Shown here: in pieces, positions 37,301 through 45,515 of the stretch | Layout of the letters: every line of letters begins with the position of its first letter | How positions within the stretch are numbered: the first letter of the stretch is position 1 | From: Sipunculus nudus | Lineage: Eukaryota > Annelida > Sipuncula > Golfingiida > Sipunculidae | NCBI GenBank assembly: GCA_026874595.1 | Contig: CM049307.1 | Location: 80,206,643 to 80,270,642 of the forward strand | Direction of reading: 5' to 3' | DNA length: 64,000 nucleotides | Position numbers and translations under genes: made by a program | Notes under the pieces: model-generated | What the model was told of the DNA's origin: nothing | Seen by the model: only the letters and a program-made list of their open reading frames with translations | Database searches by the model: none

Positions 37301-40300
37301 GAAAAGTCCGGAGCTGCTAAAACTAGTGAACCTTGCAGAATTCCTTTCAGATTCTGAAATGCATTTTCACACTGAACATTCCATACAAACTTTTATTTCT
37401 TCTTTAATAAAGTAGTCAAAGGTTCAGTTACAGCAGACAAATTTTGACAAAACTTCCTGTAGTATCCAAGCATACAAAGAAAACGCATTATTTGAATTTT
37501 TTCTGGCCTAAGAAATGCAGAAATAGCACTTATTTTAGCATCACGGGTTTTACCTGACCCTGCCCTACAATATGACCTAAAAATGTTACTTGTGCATGAC
37601 AAAACTGAGATTTGACTAAGTTTATGGTCAGACCGGCTTCACTTAGTCTTTTGAAGAGGTCGCGAAGAATTTGCAGGTCTTTCTCCCAGGAATCGCTGTA
37701 CACGATAAGGTCATCATTATATGCGTCGCAGGCCTTAATGTCCTGGACAAACATATGGATGAGGCTCTGGAACGTGGCTGGCGAGTTCTTCATGCCAAAC
37801 GGCATAACTTTATACTGGTACAGACCTTGCGGCGTCACAAATGTGGACACTTCTTTCGCTCGTTCTGTCAGCGGAACGTGCCAGAATCCTTTTAACAAGT
37901 CAAACTTGGAAACATATCTGGAGCTACCGACTCTATCAATACAATCATCGATCCTCGGAATTGGGAACGTGTCAGTCTTGGTGACAGAGTTCAGTTTTCG
38001 ATAATCTGTGCAGATACGGTAACTTCCATCAGGTTTTGGCACAAGAATACATCTTGCAAATATTGAACCTCATCTTGTGGATACTTTTGCTTTTCTGGAT
38101 TCAGTCTATAAGGATGCTGCTTTACTGCGCTTGCCTCGCCAACATCTACGTCATGGCACAATATGTTAGTTCTGGAATGTCACTAAACAAATGTTCATAA
38201 TTCCGTAGCAGGTTCTTTAGGTCTTGTTGTTGTGTTGTAAGGTGTGACAGTTTGGCATCAAGGTTGTTAAGTACATCTGAGCACAACTGGTACTGTTCCA
38301 CACTGAATGTCTACATCACACTTACAATCAGTATCTACTTTAACTGGGTCAGGGTCAGTTTTTAAACAAATAAGATAATAACATTATGTAAAACATCTGA
38401 TGTGCTATTTCTGTCATAATATGTTTTCAACATGTTAACATGGCACAGTTGTTTTTCTTACGCCTATCTGGTGTTAACAGTATGTAATTTCAATCACTGA
38501 CTTTCTTGTGAACCATGTAAGTGCCAAAATACCTAGCTTGCAGAGGTCTGACAGGAATAGGTAGTAAGGCAAGGACCTTTTCACTAGGCTCAAACTTTCT
38601 ACATACAGTGTGCTTGTCATACTGTTTTCTTTTACTTTGTGCAGATATTAAATTAGACTTTGCAATCTCACAAGCATTGTGTAGTTTTGTACGAAAGTCT
38701 GACACATACTGCAATAAACTAAGAGAATCAGGATATTCTCACAAGAGTTTTTCTTTAAGCAGTTTTAATGGACCGCGAACTGAGTGTCCAAAAACTAGTT
38801 CAAAGGGACTGAAACCCAAGGACTCTTGAAAGGATTCTCTGACAGCAAACAGCAATTGGTGGATTCCTTCATCCCAGTCTTTCTGTGTGTCATAGCAATA
38901 AGTCCTAATCATGTTTTTAATGTCTGGTGAAAATGCTCGAGCGCGGTCTGACTTTAAGGACGATATGGCCAAGAGCTGTACTGTTTTATACCTAGCTCAA
39001 GCTGGAACAAACCAGACATAAAATTAGACTCTTGGTCAGACTGGACGGATTTTGGTAATCCAAAAGTTGTAAAAAAACTTTGTCAGAGCTTTGACAATAT
39101 TTTTGGCAGTTATTTTGCGCAATGGTATTGCCTCTTGGAACCTGGTAGATGCGCACATAATTGTCAGCAAGTATTCATGACCAGATTTTTTTGGGCAGTG
39201 GTCCTAAGTGGGCTTTAGGAGGATTCTCATTGGGCTAGCCTATCATCTGGCATGTGTGGCATGATTTACAATATTGTACAACATCAGTCCTGAGGTTAGG
39301 CCAATAGAAGTGTGTACTAACTTTCTGATAAGTTTTATTTATACCTAAATGGCCTGACAAAGGGGCCTCATGCGCCATGCTTAGACTTTCATTGCGATAA
39401 CTTTTGCGCATTACTATTTAATTTTGATGGCCCACTCATCATCAGCGCATACATGAGGTGGTCACCATTTACGCATTAGCACTCCATTTTTAACATAGAA
39501 ACAAACTGGGTTCTGTGGCAGTTTATCTATAGAAACTACCCTGGGAAACAAACATGATATATCAGGGTCCTTGACCTTGAAAATGCTGCGTCCTGTACGG
39601 AAGAGTCGACAGACGAGTCATTAGTGACTCCAAGAGTGTTATTATCTGGACCATTATCCTCATGTTTGTTTTTCTTTGCCATTGATCTAGTTACAGCACA
39701 TGAAGGATACAAACCAGGGATTTCCTGACTTTCATGGTCAGTGTCATGATCAAGTGACGGTATTTCTGTCACTATTGGTACAGGCATTACTTTGTCACCT
39801 GCAACATCATTGCCTACTAGCAACCTAATTCCCTTTAAGGGTAAAGTAGTTCTTATGCACACAGTAATATTCCCAGAAATCAAATCTGTATCTAAGAGTA
39901 TACTGTGAAGCGGGACTGAAATGTGCTTGTCTGAAAAACACCATGAACAAGTGCATGTGCACCAGTAAAGACCTATTAGAAAATGGCAAAGTGTTTGTGT
40001 AGGTGTAGAATCTGAAAAATCACTTGAAAGTGACACAAAACCATCACTCCATTTCAGAGTTAGGAGAGGAATCTACTACCTCAGTTTCATCAAACAAAGA
40101 ACTGACACAGATAGTGCCAGTCATCAACTCTTTTTCTGAGTCAATTAAGGAATCTACACCCTCATTACAATCCAACTCCTCATAGGAGTCAACAGAGGAG
40201 TTTTCCTCGGCAGAAACAAAATTCTGTTTCTCATAAGAGGACCTTGCCTCTTTTGAAATATTCTCGCAGGAGTCTTGAAAGGACCTAGCCTTATTAGATT

Positions 40301-42431
40301 CCTCGGAGGAATCAAATGAGGTATTTACCTCGCAATCTAGGGATTCTTCTTTAGAGTCAGACGGCACGTTGGCCTCCGTAGCACCAAACCCTTTATCAAA
40401 CCCTTTAGTTGTACCCCTCATTTACATGAAAAGAACCTGGATCTTGTACTATGCTATGTATAGATTTTGAAACAAAACCAGAAGGTTTACCCTTTGGTTT
40501 ATTTGCAAGTTTCCAGCGCTCAGATATTAGATGACCTTCCTTTTTGCAGAAAATACAGATTTTATGGACTTTGTTGTACTATCAGGACTACTCAGGGTTA
40601 CTGCGCTTTAAACTTCTTTTGACCATACTGATTTCCGTTCTTGTTTGTGAAAGACTGTTTTGATTTGCTAGTAAAGGACATTTTATGTGTTAATGAATAA
40701 TCATCAGCTAATTGAGCTGCAATGTCAAGTGTTTCAGGACTCTTCTCAACAAAAATGTTAACATCTGCGTTAATGCAGCGCTTAAATCCTTCAAGCAAAA
40801 TCAACTGGCGCAAATTGTCATAATGTTTCATTACATTTTTAGCACTACACCAGCGATTAAACAACTGCTGTTTTGTCCTAGCAAATTCGACATAGGCCTG
40901 TCCTTTGCGCAATTTCCCAATTTTTGAATTTCTGGCGGTAAGCCTCCGGAACTAACTCATAACCTTTTAGGATTAACCGTTTTACCTGGTCATAATCAGC
41001 AACGGTTTCTACTTAAAGCTATGTATTTTCGCTGGCCTTGCCAGTCAATACACTTTGTAATACATAGTTCAATTTTCCTTAGGCCATTTAAAATTTTCAG
41101 CTACCTTCTCAAGGTGTAAGAAATATTGATCAAGCTCTTTTTCTTGAAAAGGTGGGGCAAGTTTAATGTGTAAAGTGATATAAAAACTGCAAGTTGGGGC
41201 AGCAAGTAGGTCATGTTGTATTTTAAGTCTTTCTAACTCCAGTCGTTTTAACTCAATTTCTTTTTCTTTTTCTAGTCTTTCTTTTTCTAACCTTTCATGT
41301 TCTTTCCTCTCTTTTAATGCTAGCTCATGTTACATTTCTAACGTTTATAATTCTAACTGCATAGCAAGGCTGTCATTTTTTTATGTTTCCACTTCACTCT
41401 CTTCAATTAAACCCATGCTAACCAGATCTTGCATGATTGTAGCAATGATATCAGGCTTTCTCAAAGCGTTTTACACACCTAGCCCTAAGTGTTGTCCTAA
41501 ACGCAACAACTGATCTTTTGTCAACTGTTCAAGTTGATTTGGGTCGGGATCGACAACAAATGTCTCAGGTTTGGAATCTGCCATGTTAAGATGTTAAAAC
41601 AATAACAAAAAAAAACACTGAGATAAATCCTGTTAAAAATGTATTTCAAACAATATGTAATCTTGTAAACAATGTATGATAAAACAATATGTCTCGGTCA
41701 AGGCCTAATAAAGTTTCAAAACTATTAAGCTTCCCGGACGAGCCCCCAATTTTTATGTTACGGAACCTTATAACAACAGATCACGTAGTAGTGACGAGCA
41801 CAAATTTTGTCATGCAGATAAAAAAATCAGTTTCTGAGAAATCGGTGTTTTTTTGTTAACAAATAATTCTAATTTATTCTTTAAAAAATACTAACATTAC
41901 AATACACTCAATCAATACAATTACACAGTATAACAACAGTACAACAGCAAATCAATACAATTACACAGTATAATAAATAAAGTGTACAGTACCTGGATAC
42001 CACCACTGTCACAGTGACTACAGATCCTTTAAAACCAATATTCCACGTGAACAGTTCAAATAGTCCAAGGTAAAGCTTTTGTAATATTCCCGAAAGCAAA
42101 CTGGAGACAGGCCGCAATAAATCTGCATAAAGTTCGTAGAATCACTTACACTACTGCAATTATCGGATAGGTCCAAGACTGGTTCACACACTTCCGTGTC
42201 CGCTGGAATATTTCTCTCTCCTCTCTTGGCTCTAAACACAGCCCCTTATTTTTAATTTTTCACCTCAAGCCGAGAACTTTCCATTTCACGAACAATCCAA
42301 AAGAACCCAAAAATACATAATACACACACACATATATATATATATATAACACTGAAGAAAAACAACACTGTAAATTCAGTTCCGACTGTTTCACGGGAGG
42401 CGACCCGATCATCAGGTGAATGTTGTTAGAA

Positions 42432-42475
<44 letters not shown>

Positions 42476-43473
42476 TAGCTGATAAACCCGGTATACCGGG
42501 CTTATTACCTGGGTTGTGGAGATATATTAACTGAGATGTGGAATGTTGGCTCATTTTATTTTTTTATTCTAAAAGTTAACGAAAATACAGGTTTTCAGTG
42601 GGAATCTGTTTCAATAAGATATGTATAAATAATTTTACATTTATTTTGTTGCGCTGTGCTCGTGGCACGAAGTTCATACCCCAGTGTGTTTACCTTGAAG
42701 ACCTAGTCAGTGATGATGTTTACATTGCAAAACGGAATGAGACGGGGGCATTCCGGTTTTCGATGATATTTGACTGGATTCTATCGTTGGACGTATAAAG
42801 ATAAGGTTCATGTGAGGAACACATGAAAGATTTATCAAGTGTACGTTGCAAGGAAACTGTTCCTGTAGAAAGAAACAGAAATATGCATACATCGTAAGTA
42901 GCAGAAGTGGACCCAACAGGACTCAATGCAGAGGGTCCGTATCCCTTTTTCAGCCACCGCAACCTTTTTCTTCATCGTATCAGACACATTTTAAGGCCTT
43001 AAACCCCCGCCAACCCTACCTAACCATGTTCCTGAAATTAGGACCTTGAATTAGATCATTAATCCTCCTGGGTTCAACTCTCCATTTCATAAAGCGAGAA
43101 ACGTGGTTTTCTCTTTTACTGACCATGCACGTGGGTGAGAGCCTCGTACAAATGTAATGCCCGACATGCTCAAATCCCTCAATGAAAGCTAGCGTTATTC
43201 ATATGAACAATAGTCTGAGGATGAGTGACCACGTTGCACGCTTTCCGGTCATTGCCGAAGGCAGTTCGGCTGTGCTTGGTCTAACCTCAGTGCAAGTTAG
43301 TAAAAACGGAAAAAAATCACTCACAATTATATGTACATAAAATTTTTTTATTTTCATATCGCCTATGTCACTACGGGGATAATAACCTTTAAAATGATGT
43401 ATGGCACAGTATTGTACACATCGTGGTTTTAGAGAACATTGCGAACAAACGTGAACCGAATTCCTTTTATAAG

Positions 43474-43539
<66 letters not shown>

Positions 43540-44599
43540 TTTCCTCAACAGTAGGGACCATTGTGGTGTAGCATTATTCTGAAATAACCTGTTTACTCAG
43601 AATATAATTTTTTTCTCCACAGGACATAGAGCATTTCCACGTGGCCATCATGGCATTACACGAGTCAGGGGAGATACAGAGGCTCCGGGATAAATGGTGG
43701 AAGTACAAGAGTGAGTGCTGGAACGTCACTCAGGCTGAGGAGAACCGCATGAAGAACATGTATTACAGTCTCAAAAATTCTCCTAAACGTGTTGGGCTTG
43801 ACAGCTTTTGGGGGCCACTGGTTTTGATGGCCGTTAGAATCGTGCTGGGAATCATCGTTGGTGTCATTGAAGTCCTGTATTACAAGCATCGCGGCAGGGT
43901 AAGCTGATAAACCAGGGAGGGAGGGAGGACCCCGGGGAGCGAGTACCCCTTCCCCCCTAAAAGTCTTGGGCACAGCAAAACTTCAGCTTATTATCGAAAA
44001 TCACATCAAGATTTTGTCCCACCGAAGTTGAAAACCAGCACATCTAATACGCCCCCCCCCCCCCGGGTCAGGCTGTTGGGGTGCCCCCTATGATTGTTCA
44101 AATCTGTTGGTAAAAGAAATTTTTTTTTTCAATCACAGGAGGAAAAAATCACTCTTGCTAATGAACAAGCTATTTCTACCACCACATACTTGTTTTGGTT
44201 CTTTAGATTGTTCAGGTATAGATAAAATGCGTGACATCCATGATTAGAAACTTAACACAATTACTCGGGAGACAAACAATACTTATTCATGTTTTAAGCT
44301 TTACACATTTTGTACATTACACATGTACGCAAATATTTCATGGAATTTTATATATTATTAATGTAGGGCCAGAAGAAAATAATAAATATGGGACAATGTC
44401 GTTTGTCTGGCTTCCAATACTCTTGTTGCTATAATGTTTTTATCGAGGTCTAACTGATCTTTATCCACTAAATGGAAATTCATGATTATTCTGAAATGTT
44501 TTAATTAGTTATTTTTTATATCTTTAGTATCACGCAAGCAACCGCCATGTTGACCGACAGTTGGCCAACAAAATAGACGAATATGATGGCAGGATTTAA
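23907..44599 (+). CDS. Ionotropic glutamate receptor-like subunit (spliced gene, 5' incomplete)
   Basis: Eight exons join in phase without stops: 23907-23980, 25882-26100, 26416-26625, 27058-27205, 32679-32890, 35369-35638, 43623-43898 and 44528-44599. They give ~492 codons. Domain order is that of iGluRs: pre-S1 strand (FKFTTTR), S1 ligand lobe, M1, re-entrant pore loop, M3, S2 lobe, M4 and a 25-residue tail. Conserved marks include APLTVT.ER in S1, SLWF in the pore, RPCD in S2 and WW..K.EC before M4. All introns are GT-AG. Such subunits form tetrameric ligand-gated cation channels in the plasma membrane. The pore has Arg at the Q/R position, the M3 signature reads TYTGSLMNHL instead of SYTANLAAFL, and S2 contact residues differ, so ligand and conductance are uncertain. 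The signal peptide and any amino-terminal domain were not found. Introns of up to 8 kb host transposons. Confidence 0.9.
24089..24147. repeat. Compound (TA)n(TG)n microsatellite
   Basis: A TA tract is followed directly by a TG tract, inside the first confirmed intron. Confidence 0.95.
24261..24903 (+). repeat. ~37-bp minisatellite, split by a MITE
   Basis: Degenerate tandem units of the form 'ggatgaacaccaggtggcg' + 'ttatccatttgttaata' occur on both sides of the insertion at 24372-24756, about three on the left and four on the right. The array lies in an iGluR intron. Confidence 0.85.
24372..24756. mobile_element. hAT-like MITE (385 bp) with 8-bp target duplication
   Basis: Terminal inverted repeats of ~72 bp, nearly perfect, begin CTAGTCTCTCCAACAGACGC and end with the reverse complement. 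The 8-bp sequence GCGTTAAC occurs immediately outside both ends (24364-24371 and 24757-24764). Target duplications of 8 bp are typical of hAT and P elements. The interior has no transposase. It inserted into a minisatellite unit, so the original site can be read from neighbouring units. Confidence 0.9.
25882..26100 (+). CDS. iGluR exon: S1 ligand-binding lobe, first part
   Basis: 73 codons in phase 0, acceptor ttcatcag, donor GTAAAG. The sequence runs from AEPYFMTK through CYGFIPDLIRELSDEIGFTY and VSDGRYG to WDGMIGEVIDG, the standard first half of S1. The family motif GFC(I/V)DL reads GFIPDL here. Confidence 0.95.
26205..26365. repeat. (GA)n, (CA)n, (GT)n microsatellite cluster
   Basis: Short GA, CA and GT tracts followed by a long GA tract fill the 315-base intron between the two S1 exons. 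Confidence 0.95.
26416..26625 (+). CDS. iGluR exon: S1 second part and start of M1
   Basis: 70 codons in phase 0, acceptor tttctgtcag, donor GTGAGT. It starts KADIAAAPLTVTAEREK, which contains the conserved Pro-Leu-Thr...Arg glutamate-contact segment with the Arg retained. It ends in RPLMPEVYGLVILATVT, the pre-M1 turn and first half of M1. Confidence 0.95.
27058..27205 (+). CDS. iGluR exon: M1 end, loop and pore
   Basis: 49 codons plus one base, acceptor catctacag, donor GTGAGT. M1 continues (TAILLWIMNRFNPYEW), then a loop, then NIRGSLWFIFTTLQRQ. Aligned without gaps from SLWF to QG against AMPA subunits (…FMQQG), the Q/R position is Arg, codon AGG at 27199-27201. That codon is not one A-to-I edit away from CAG or CAA. 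Confidence 0.95.
27552..29230 (-). pseudogene. Decayed non-LTR (LINE) retrotransposon
   Basis: Read 5' to 3' on the - strand, reverse-transcriptase fragments appear in order. First comes a charged linker (EIDASFEDQRKTEKEYKK) near 29130. Next comes GKVPFVWIDSMIFPILKPSA...NYRGVS at about 28530-28430, the standard RT opening. Then NNGFRENKSCLE...LTDVI follows at 28384-28163, and a C-terminal piece with RSCLAQFRMGVLTLAIE near 27640. Many stops and frameshifts make it non-functional. A 68-bp tandem array interrupts it. It lies antisense inside the 5.5-kb intron after the pore exon. Clade not determined. Confidence 0.7.
28760..29018. repeat. 68-bp minisatellite, about four copies
   Basis: Tandem units start actgtaactcctcaatcc and contain tatggtattgtctctcataa. 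They sit inside the LINE remnant between its linker and RT segments. Confidence 0.9.
29231..30238. other. Intron sequence, no feature recognised
   Basis: Part of the iGluR intron. It includes an approximately 60-base repeated phrase (cgttacaa.gtgtgacgtcacctgttacctggg, near 29690 and 29725). No coding similarity. Confidence 0.4.
30239..30440. mobile_element. GGATCC-type MITE, copy 1
   Basis: About 200 bp bounded by GGGGCGGATCCAGGATTT and its inverted partner CTGGATCCGCTTCTGG, with internal poly-G/poly-C blocks. It interrupts an otherwise continuous sequence. Related copies are at 44771, 47982 and, in part, within both Helitron copies. Confidence 0.7.
30441..32678. other. Intron sequence with poly-A tract
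   Basis: A (A)35 run lies at 31269-31303. Other open frames here (for example 32061-32393) have no recognisable domain. Confidence 0.45.
32679..32890 (+). CDS. iGluR exon: M3 and start of S2
   Basis: 212 bases completing a split Gly codon, acceptor tattgcag, donor GTAAGA. GYDRVPRALASK is the post-pore turn. It is followed by M3 (LIACFWFVFVTVALITYTGSLMNHL) and the S2 start ending YDYGALK. The near-invariant SYTANLAAFL is replaced by TYTGSLMNHL. Confidence 0.95.
34656..34685. repeat. Perfect 14-bp-stem palindrome
   Basis: CAAGGAGTTTATAG and its exact reverse complement are separated by only two bases. It could form a hairpin or cruciform. Confidence 0.9.
34720..34895 (+). repeat. Dispersed repeat R6 copy B
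   Basis: Same-orientation counterpart of 8480-8660, with shared ordered blocks such as 'agagtaagc', 'gggcaatactttggc' and 'tttatagatgattagg.ccttt'. Confidence 0.55.
35369..35638 (+). CDS. iGluR exon: S2 ligand-binding lobe
   Basis: 90 codons in phase 0, acceptor ttttaatcag, donor GTCAGG. It contains YNHMRSYW, GLERVRQENYAFIVQSSS and KRPCDLTTIGEI, all matching S2. The acidic residue of the LLEST segment of AMPA receptors is Gln here (IVQSS), and the GST motif is replaced by GKK at the exon start. Confidence 0.95.
36014..36783 (-). repeat. Gypsy 3' LTR (770 bp)
   Basis: It begins TGTTACAGATGTC (minus strand) and ends GGTTCCGTAACA, so both termini carry TGTTAC/GTAACA. It contains TATAAATA at 36550-36543 and an AATAAA at 36176-36171. 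It matches 41756-42325 over the shared portion. Confidence 0.9.
36784..36794 (-). promoter_or_regulatory. Gypsy polypurine tract
   Basis: AGGAGGGGGAG on the - strand directly precedes the 3' LTR start TGTTACAG, as expected of the plus-strand primer. An A/T-rich palindrome (36805-36838) lies just upstream. Confidence 0.8.
36930..37392 (-). pseudogene. Gypsy RNase H domain remnant
   Basis: Starts KFVWNVQCENAFQNLKG, continues FKLAVDASDTAAGAVLLQ (the DAS catalytic strand) and FSDHNPLTFMDKL, and ends HIKGKDNVIADCLSR followed by two stops. At least one stop interrupts the frame (after NQRLLR). ADCLSR is the usual end of Gypsy RNase H, so in this element pol ends here, directly before the PPT. Confidence 0.85.
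37393..38160 (-). pseudogene. Gypsy reverse transcriptase remnant
   Basis: Upstream text (VKQHPYRLNPEKQK) marks the RT amino end but is out of frame with the body. The body (38042-37530) has PKPDGSYRICTDYRKLN, SKFDLLKGFWHVPL with the first catalytic Asp, and AYNDDLIVYS at 37721-37710. The active-site box thus reads YNDD instead of the usual Y(V/I/L)DD. A frameshift near 37540 moves the thumb segment (FLCMLGYYRKFC) to another frame. A piece between QDV and LVPKPDG appears deleted. Non-functional. Confidence 0.9.
38490..39390 (-). pseudogene. Gypsy integrase remnant, upstream of RT
   Basis: An HHCC zinc-binding domain is readable at about 39380-39240 (AHEAPLSGHLGI...STHFYWP...CKSCHTC). Then a broken catalytic core follows with SFQESLGFSPFELVFGH at 38846-38796. 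The C-terminal GPY/F-type region is KVLALLPIPVRPLQARYFG at about 38580-38520. Several frameshifts separate the parts. It ends ~330 bp upstream of the first RT residues, on the same strand and within the same LTR pair. Confidence 0.85.
39536..40421 (-). pseudogene. Gag-pol junction and possible protease region
   Basis: Two open stretches (40421-40044, rich in Ser/Glu, and 40036-39536). The second includes VPLHSILLDTDLISGNITV...PLKGIRLLVGNDVAGDKVMP, which resembles the region after a retroviral-type protease (the 'LLVGNDLAG' phrase common in Gypsy polyproteins). A clear D(T/S)G catalytic triad was not seen. Assignment is therefore partly by position. Confidence 0.5.
40430..41584 (-). pseudogene. 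Gypsy gag remnant
   Basis: ATG at 41584 starts MADSKPETFVVDPDPNQL and continues LTKDQLLRLGQHLG. A Glu/Leu/Lys/Arg-rich coiled coil follows (about 41340-41220). Then come LAPPFQEKELDQYFLHLEKV and a capsid-like stretch (40912-40598). A degraded zinc knuckle (C..C....H) lies near 40585-40540. Several in-frame stops and frameshifts are present, the first after LGV. The order is that expected of Gypsy gag. Confidence 0.8.
41732..41748 (-). promoter_or_regulatory. Gypsy primer-binding site, tRNA-Pro
   Basis: TGGGGGCTCGTCCGGGA on the - strand is the complement of a tRNA-Pro 3' end (…TCCCGGACGAGCCCCCA). It is separated from the LTR end by 7 bases. Confidence 0.85.
41756..42325 (-). repeat. Gypsy 5' LTR, truncated
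   Basis: It matches the 3' LTR from the GTAACA end for ~570 bp and then runs into a CA/(TA)n tract, losing the U3 upstream portion. The TATAAATA of the other LTR reads as a TTAAAAATAA-like sequence here, so the promoter is probably dead. Confidence 0.85.
42326..42474. repeat. (TA)n tracts and unidentified spacer
   Basis: Short TA tract at ~42333-42348, ~85 bases of unidentified sequence, then (TA)n at 42434-42473 up to the Helitron end. Confidence 0.7.
42475..43477 (-). mobile_element. Non-autonomous Helitron, copy A
   Basis: Same element as 59483-60374 in the same orientation. On the - strand its 3' end has the palindrome CCCGGTATACCGGG, then about 14 bases ending CTAG. The 5' end reads TAATACTTATAAAAGG, but the initial TC is replaced by a (TA)n tract (43478-43532). 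It has ~250 bp (about 43076-43330) not found in copy B. It lies in an iGluR intron, 146 bases upstream of the M4 exon. Confidence 0.8.
43478..43532. repeat. (TA)n microsatellite at Helitron 5' end
   Basis: Pure TA tract starting exactly where the Helitron 5' terminus should be. Confidence 0.95.
43623..43898 (+). CDS. iGluR exon: end of S2 and M4
   Basis: 92 codons in phase 0, acceptor tttctccacag, donor GTAAGC. FHVAIMALHESGEIQRLRDKWWKYKSEC is the last S2 helix. A linker follows, then M4 (FWGPLVLMAVRIVLGIIVGVIEVLYY). If unspliced, the frame would stop two codons into the intron (after Val-Ser), so intron retention would give a nearly tail-less protein. Confidence 0.95.
44528..44599 (+). CDS. 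iGluR terminal exon: cytoplasmic tail and stop
   Basis: After an atctttag acceptor the frame continues in phase 0 for 23 codons (YHASNRHVDRQLANK...) and ends with TAA at 44597-44599. The hydrophilic content and correct phase support it. A possible ATTAAA polyadenylation signal lies near 44733. Confidence 0.7.
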   Translation, partial: YHASNRHVDRQLANKIDEYDGRI

Positions 44600-44770
44600 A
44601 ACCTGCGCATGCGTATCAGGTTCACCAGCACAACAAGAAAAGACTGGTCTCCAGGGTCTTCCTTTGCAATTTGGAGCTGAGAGAGGGATTTATCTTTATT
44701 ATAATGACAATATACATCACCCTGCTTCAATTATTAAACTAAACCCCTGCATCCGAATGCCTAAGAATTC

Positions 44771-44916
44771 AGAAGCGGATCTTGGGAAGGGGTACGGGGG
44801 TTCCTTTTTGCGGTCTGGACACCCCTCCTCCTCCTCTGGAACCTTTAATTCAGGTCATTTGTCATTAGTCCTCCTGGGATGGACCCTCCTTTTCCTAAAT
44901 CCTAGATCCGCTCCTG
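44771..44916. mobile_element. GGATCC-type MITE, copy 2
   Basis: Bounded by AGAAGCGGATCTTGGG and CCTAGATCCGCTCCTG, inverted relatives of the ends at 30239-30440. Located ~170 bp past the iGluR stop, possibly within its 3' UTR. Confidence 0.65.
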
Positions 44917-44961
44917 TATTTACATACATGACGTGGCTGGCGCTTAAAGTTTATCAATATA

Positions 44962-44968
44962 TAAATAT

Positions 44969-45035
<67 letters not shown>

Positions 45036-45110
45036 TAGGAATATTACTTTTGGAAACAGGGTATTGAACTCTCTGCTTGATTGTTCCTTATAACGAGGGA
45101 TGGTTACTTT

Positions 45111-45165
<55 letters not shown>
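44962..45165. repeat. Two long (TA)n microsatellites
   Basis: TA tracts at about 44962-45033 and 45114-45165. Confidence 0.95.
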
Positions 45166-45168
<3 letters not shown>

Positions 45169-45352
45169 ACAGGAACTATATCTCGGCCGTTTTTGTACGG
45201 CAGTGTGTCATTAAGTATAATGCCATCGATAGTCGCAGTAAGATCGATATACCACGCAAGTATTGACTGATTAACACATTCTGTCTTTTCTAGCATTTTT
45301 CGCCAGTGCTTTCACCAGCACAATAAGGCCTCCTTTAACAGTCCCCACTGAC

Positions 45353-45510
45353 TGTATATATAGGTTGCCCGACAATGGAGAGGTAAGAATGGTTCAATGT
45401 TCCACATGTTTAGGCTGGTTCCATCAGACCTGCGTCTCAGTTAAAAAAATGAGGTCTTCAAAACCCATTACCTGAGTAACCAGTGGAAATGCAGAACCTG
45501 TTCATCTTCT
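45353..45510 (+). pseudogene. Degenerate PHD-finger fragment
   Basis: The reading is CIYRLPDNGEVRMVQCSTCLGWFHQTC. A stop and a frame change follow, then NQWKCRTC. The C..C, WFH..C and W.C..C spacing is that of a C4HC3 PHD zinc finger, a domain that reads histone tails or occurs in transposon-encoded proteins. The second zinc ligand is Tyr instead of Cys, and the frame is broken, so it is a relic. The source gene or element is unknown. Confidence 0.5.
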
Positions 45511-45515
45511 GTAAA

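Larger units (their letters stand above)
36014..42325 (-). mobile_element. Ty3/Gypsy LTR retrotransposon, Gmr1-type gene order, decayed
   Basis: This - strand element has two LTRs (5' LTR 42325-41756, 3' LTR 36783-36014), a tRNA-Pro primer site and a polypurine tract. Between them the coding remnants run gag, a possible protease region, integrase, reverse transcriptase, RNase H. Integrase before RT is the Ty1/Copia order, yet the RT, the RNase H and the GPY/F-type integrase tail are Gypsy-like. That combination is known from the Gmr1 group. Frameshifts and stops break gag, integrase and RT, so it is no longer autonomous. It lies antisense in the largest iGluR intron (35639-43622). The 5' LTR is truncated at a CA/TA tract. 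Confidence 0.92.

Noticed and set aside
37612-38004. + strand open frames across the RT region
   Set aside because: They are shadows of the - strand reverse transcriptase.
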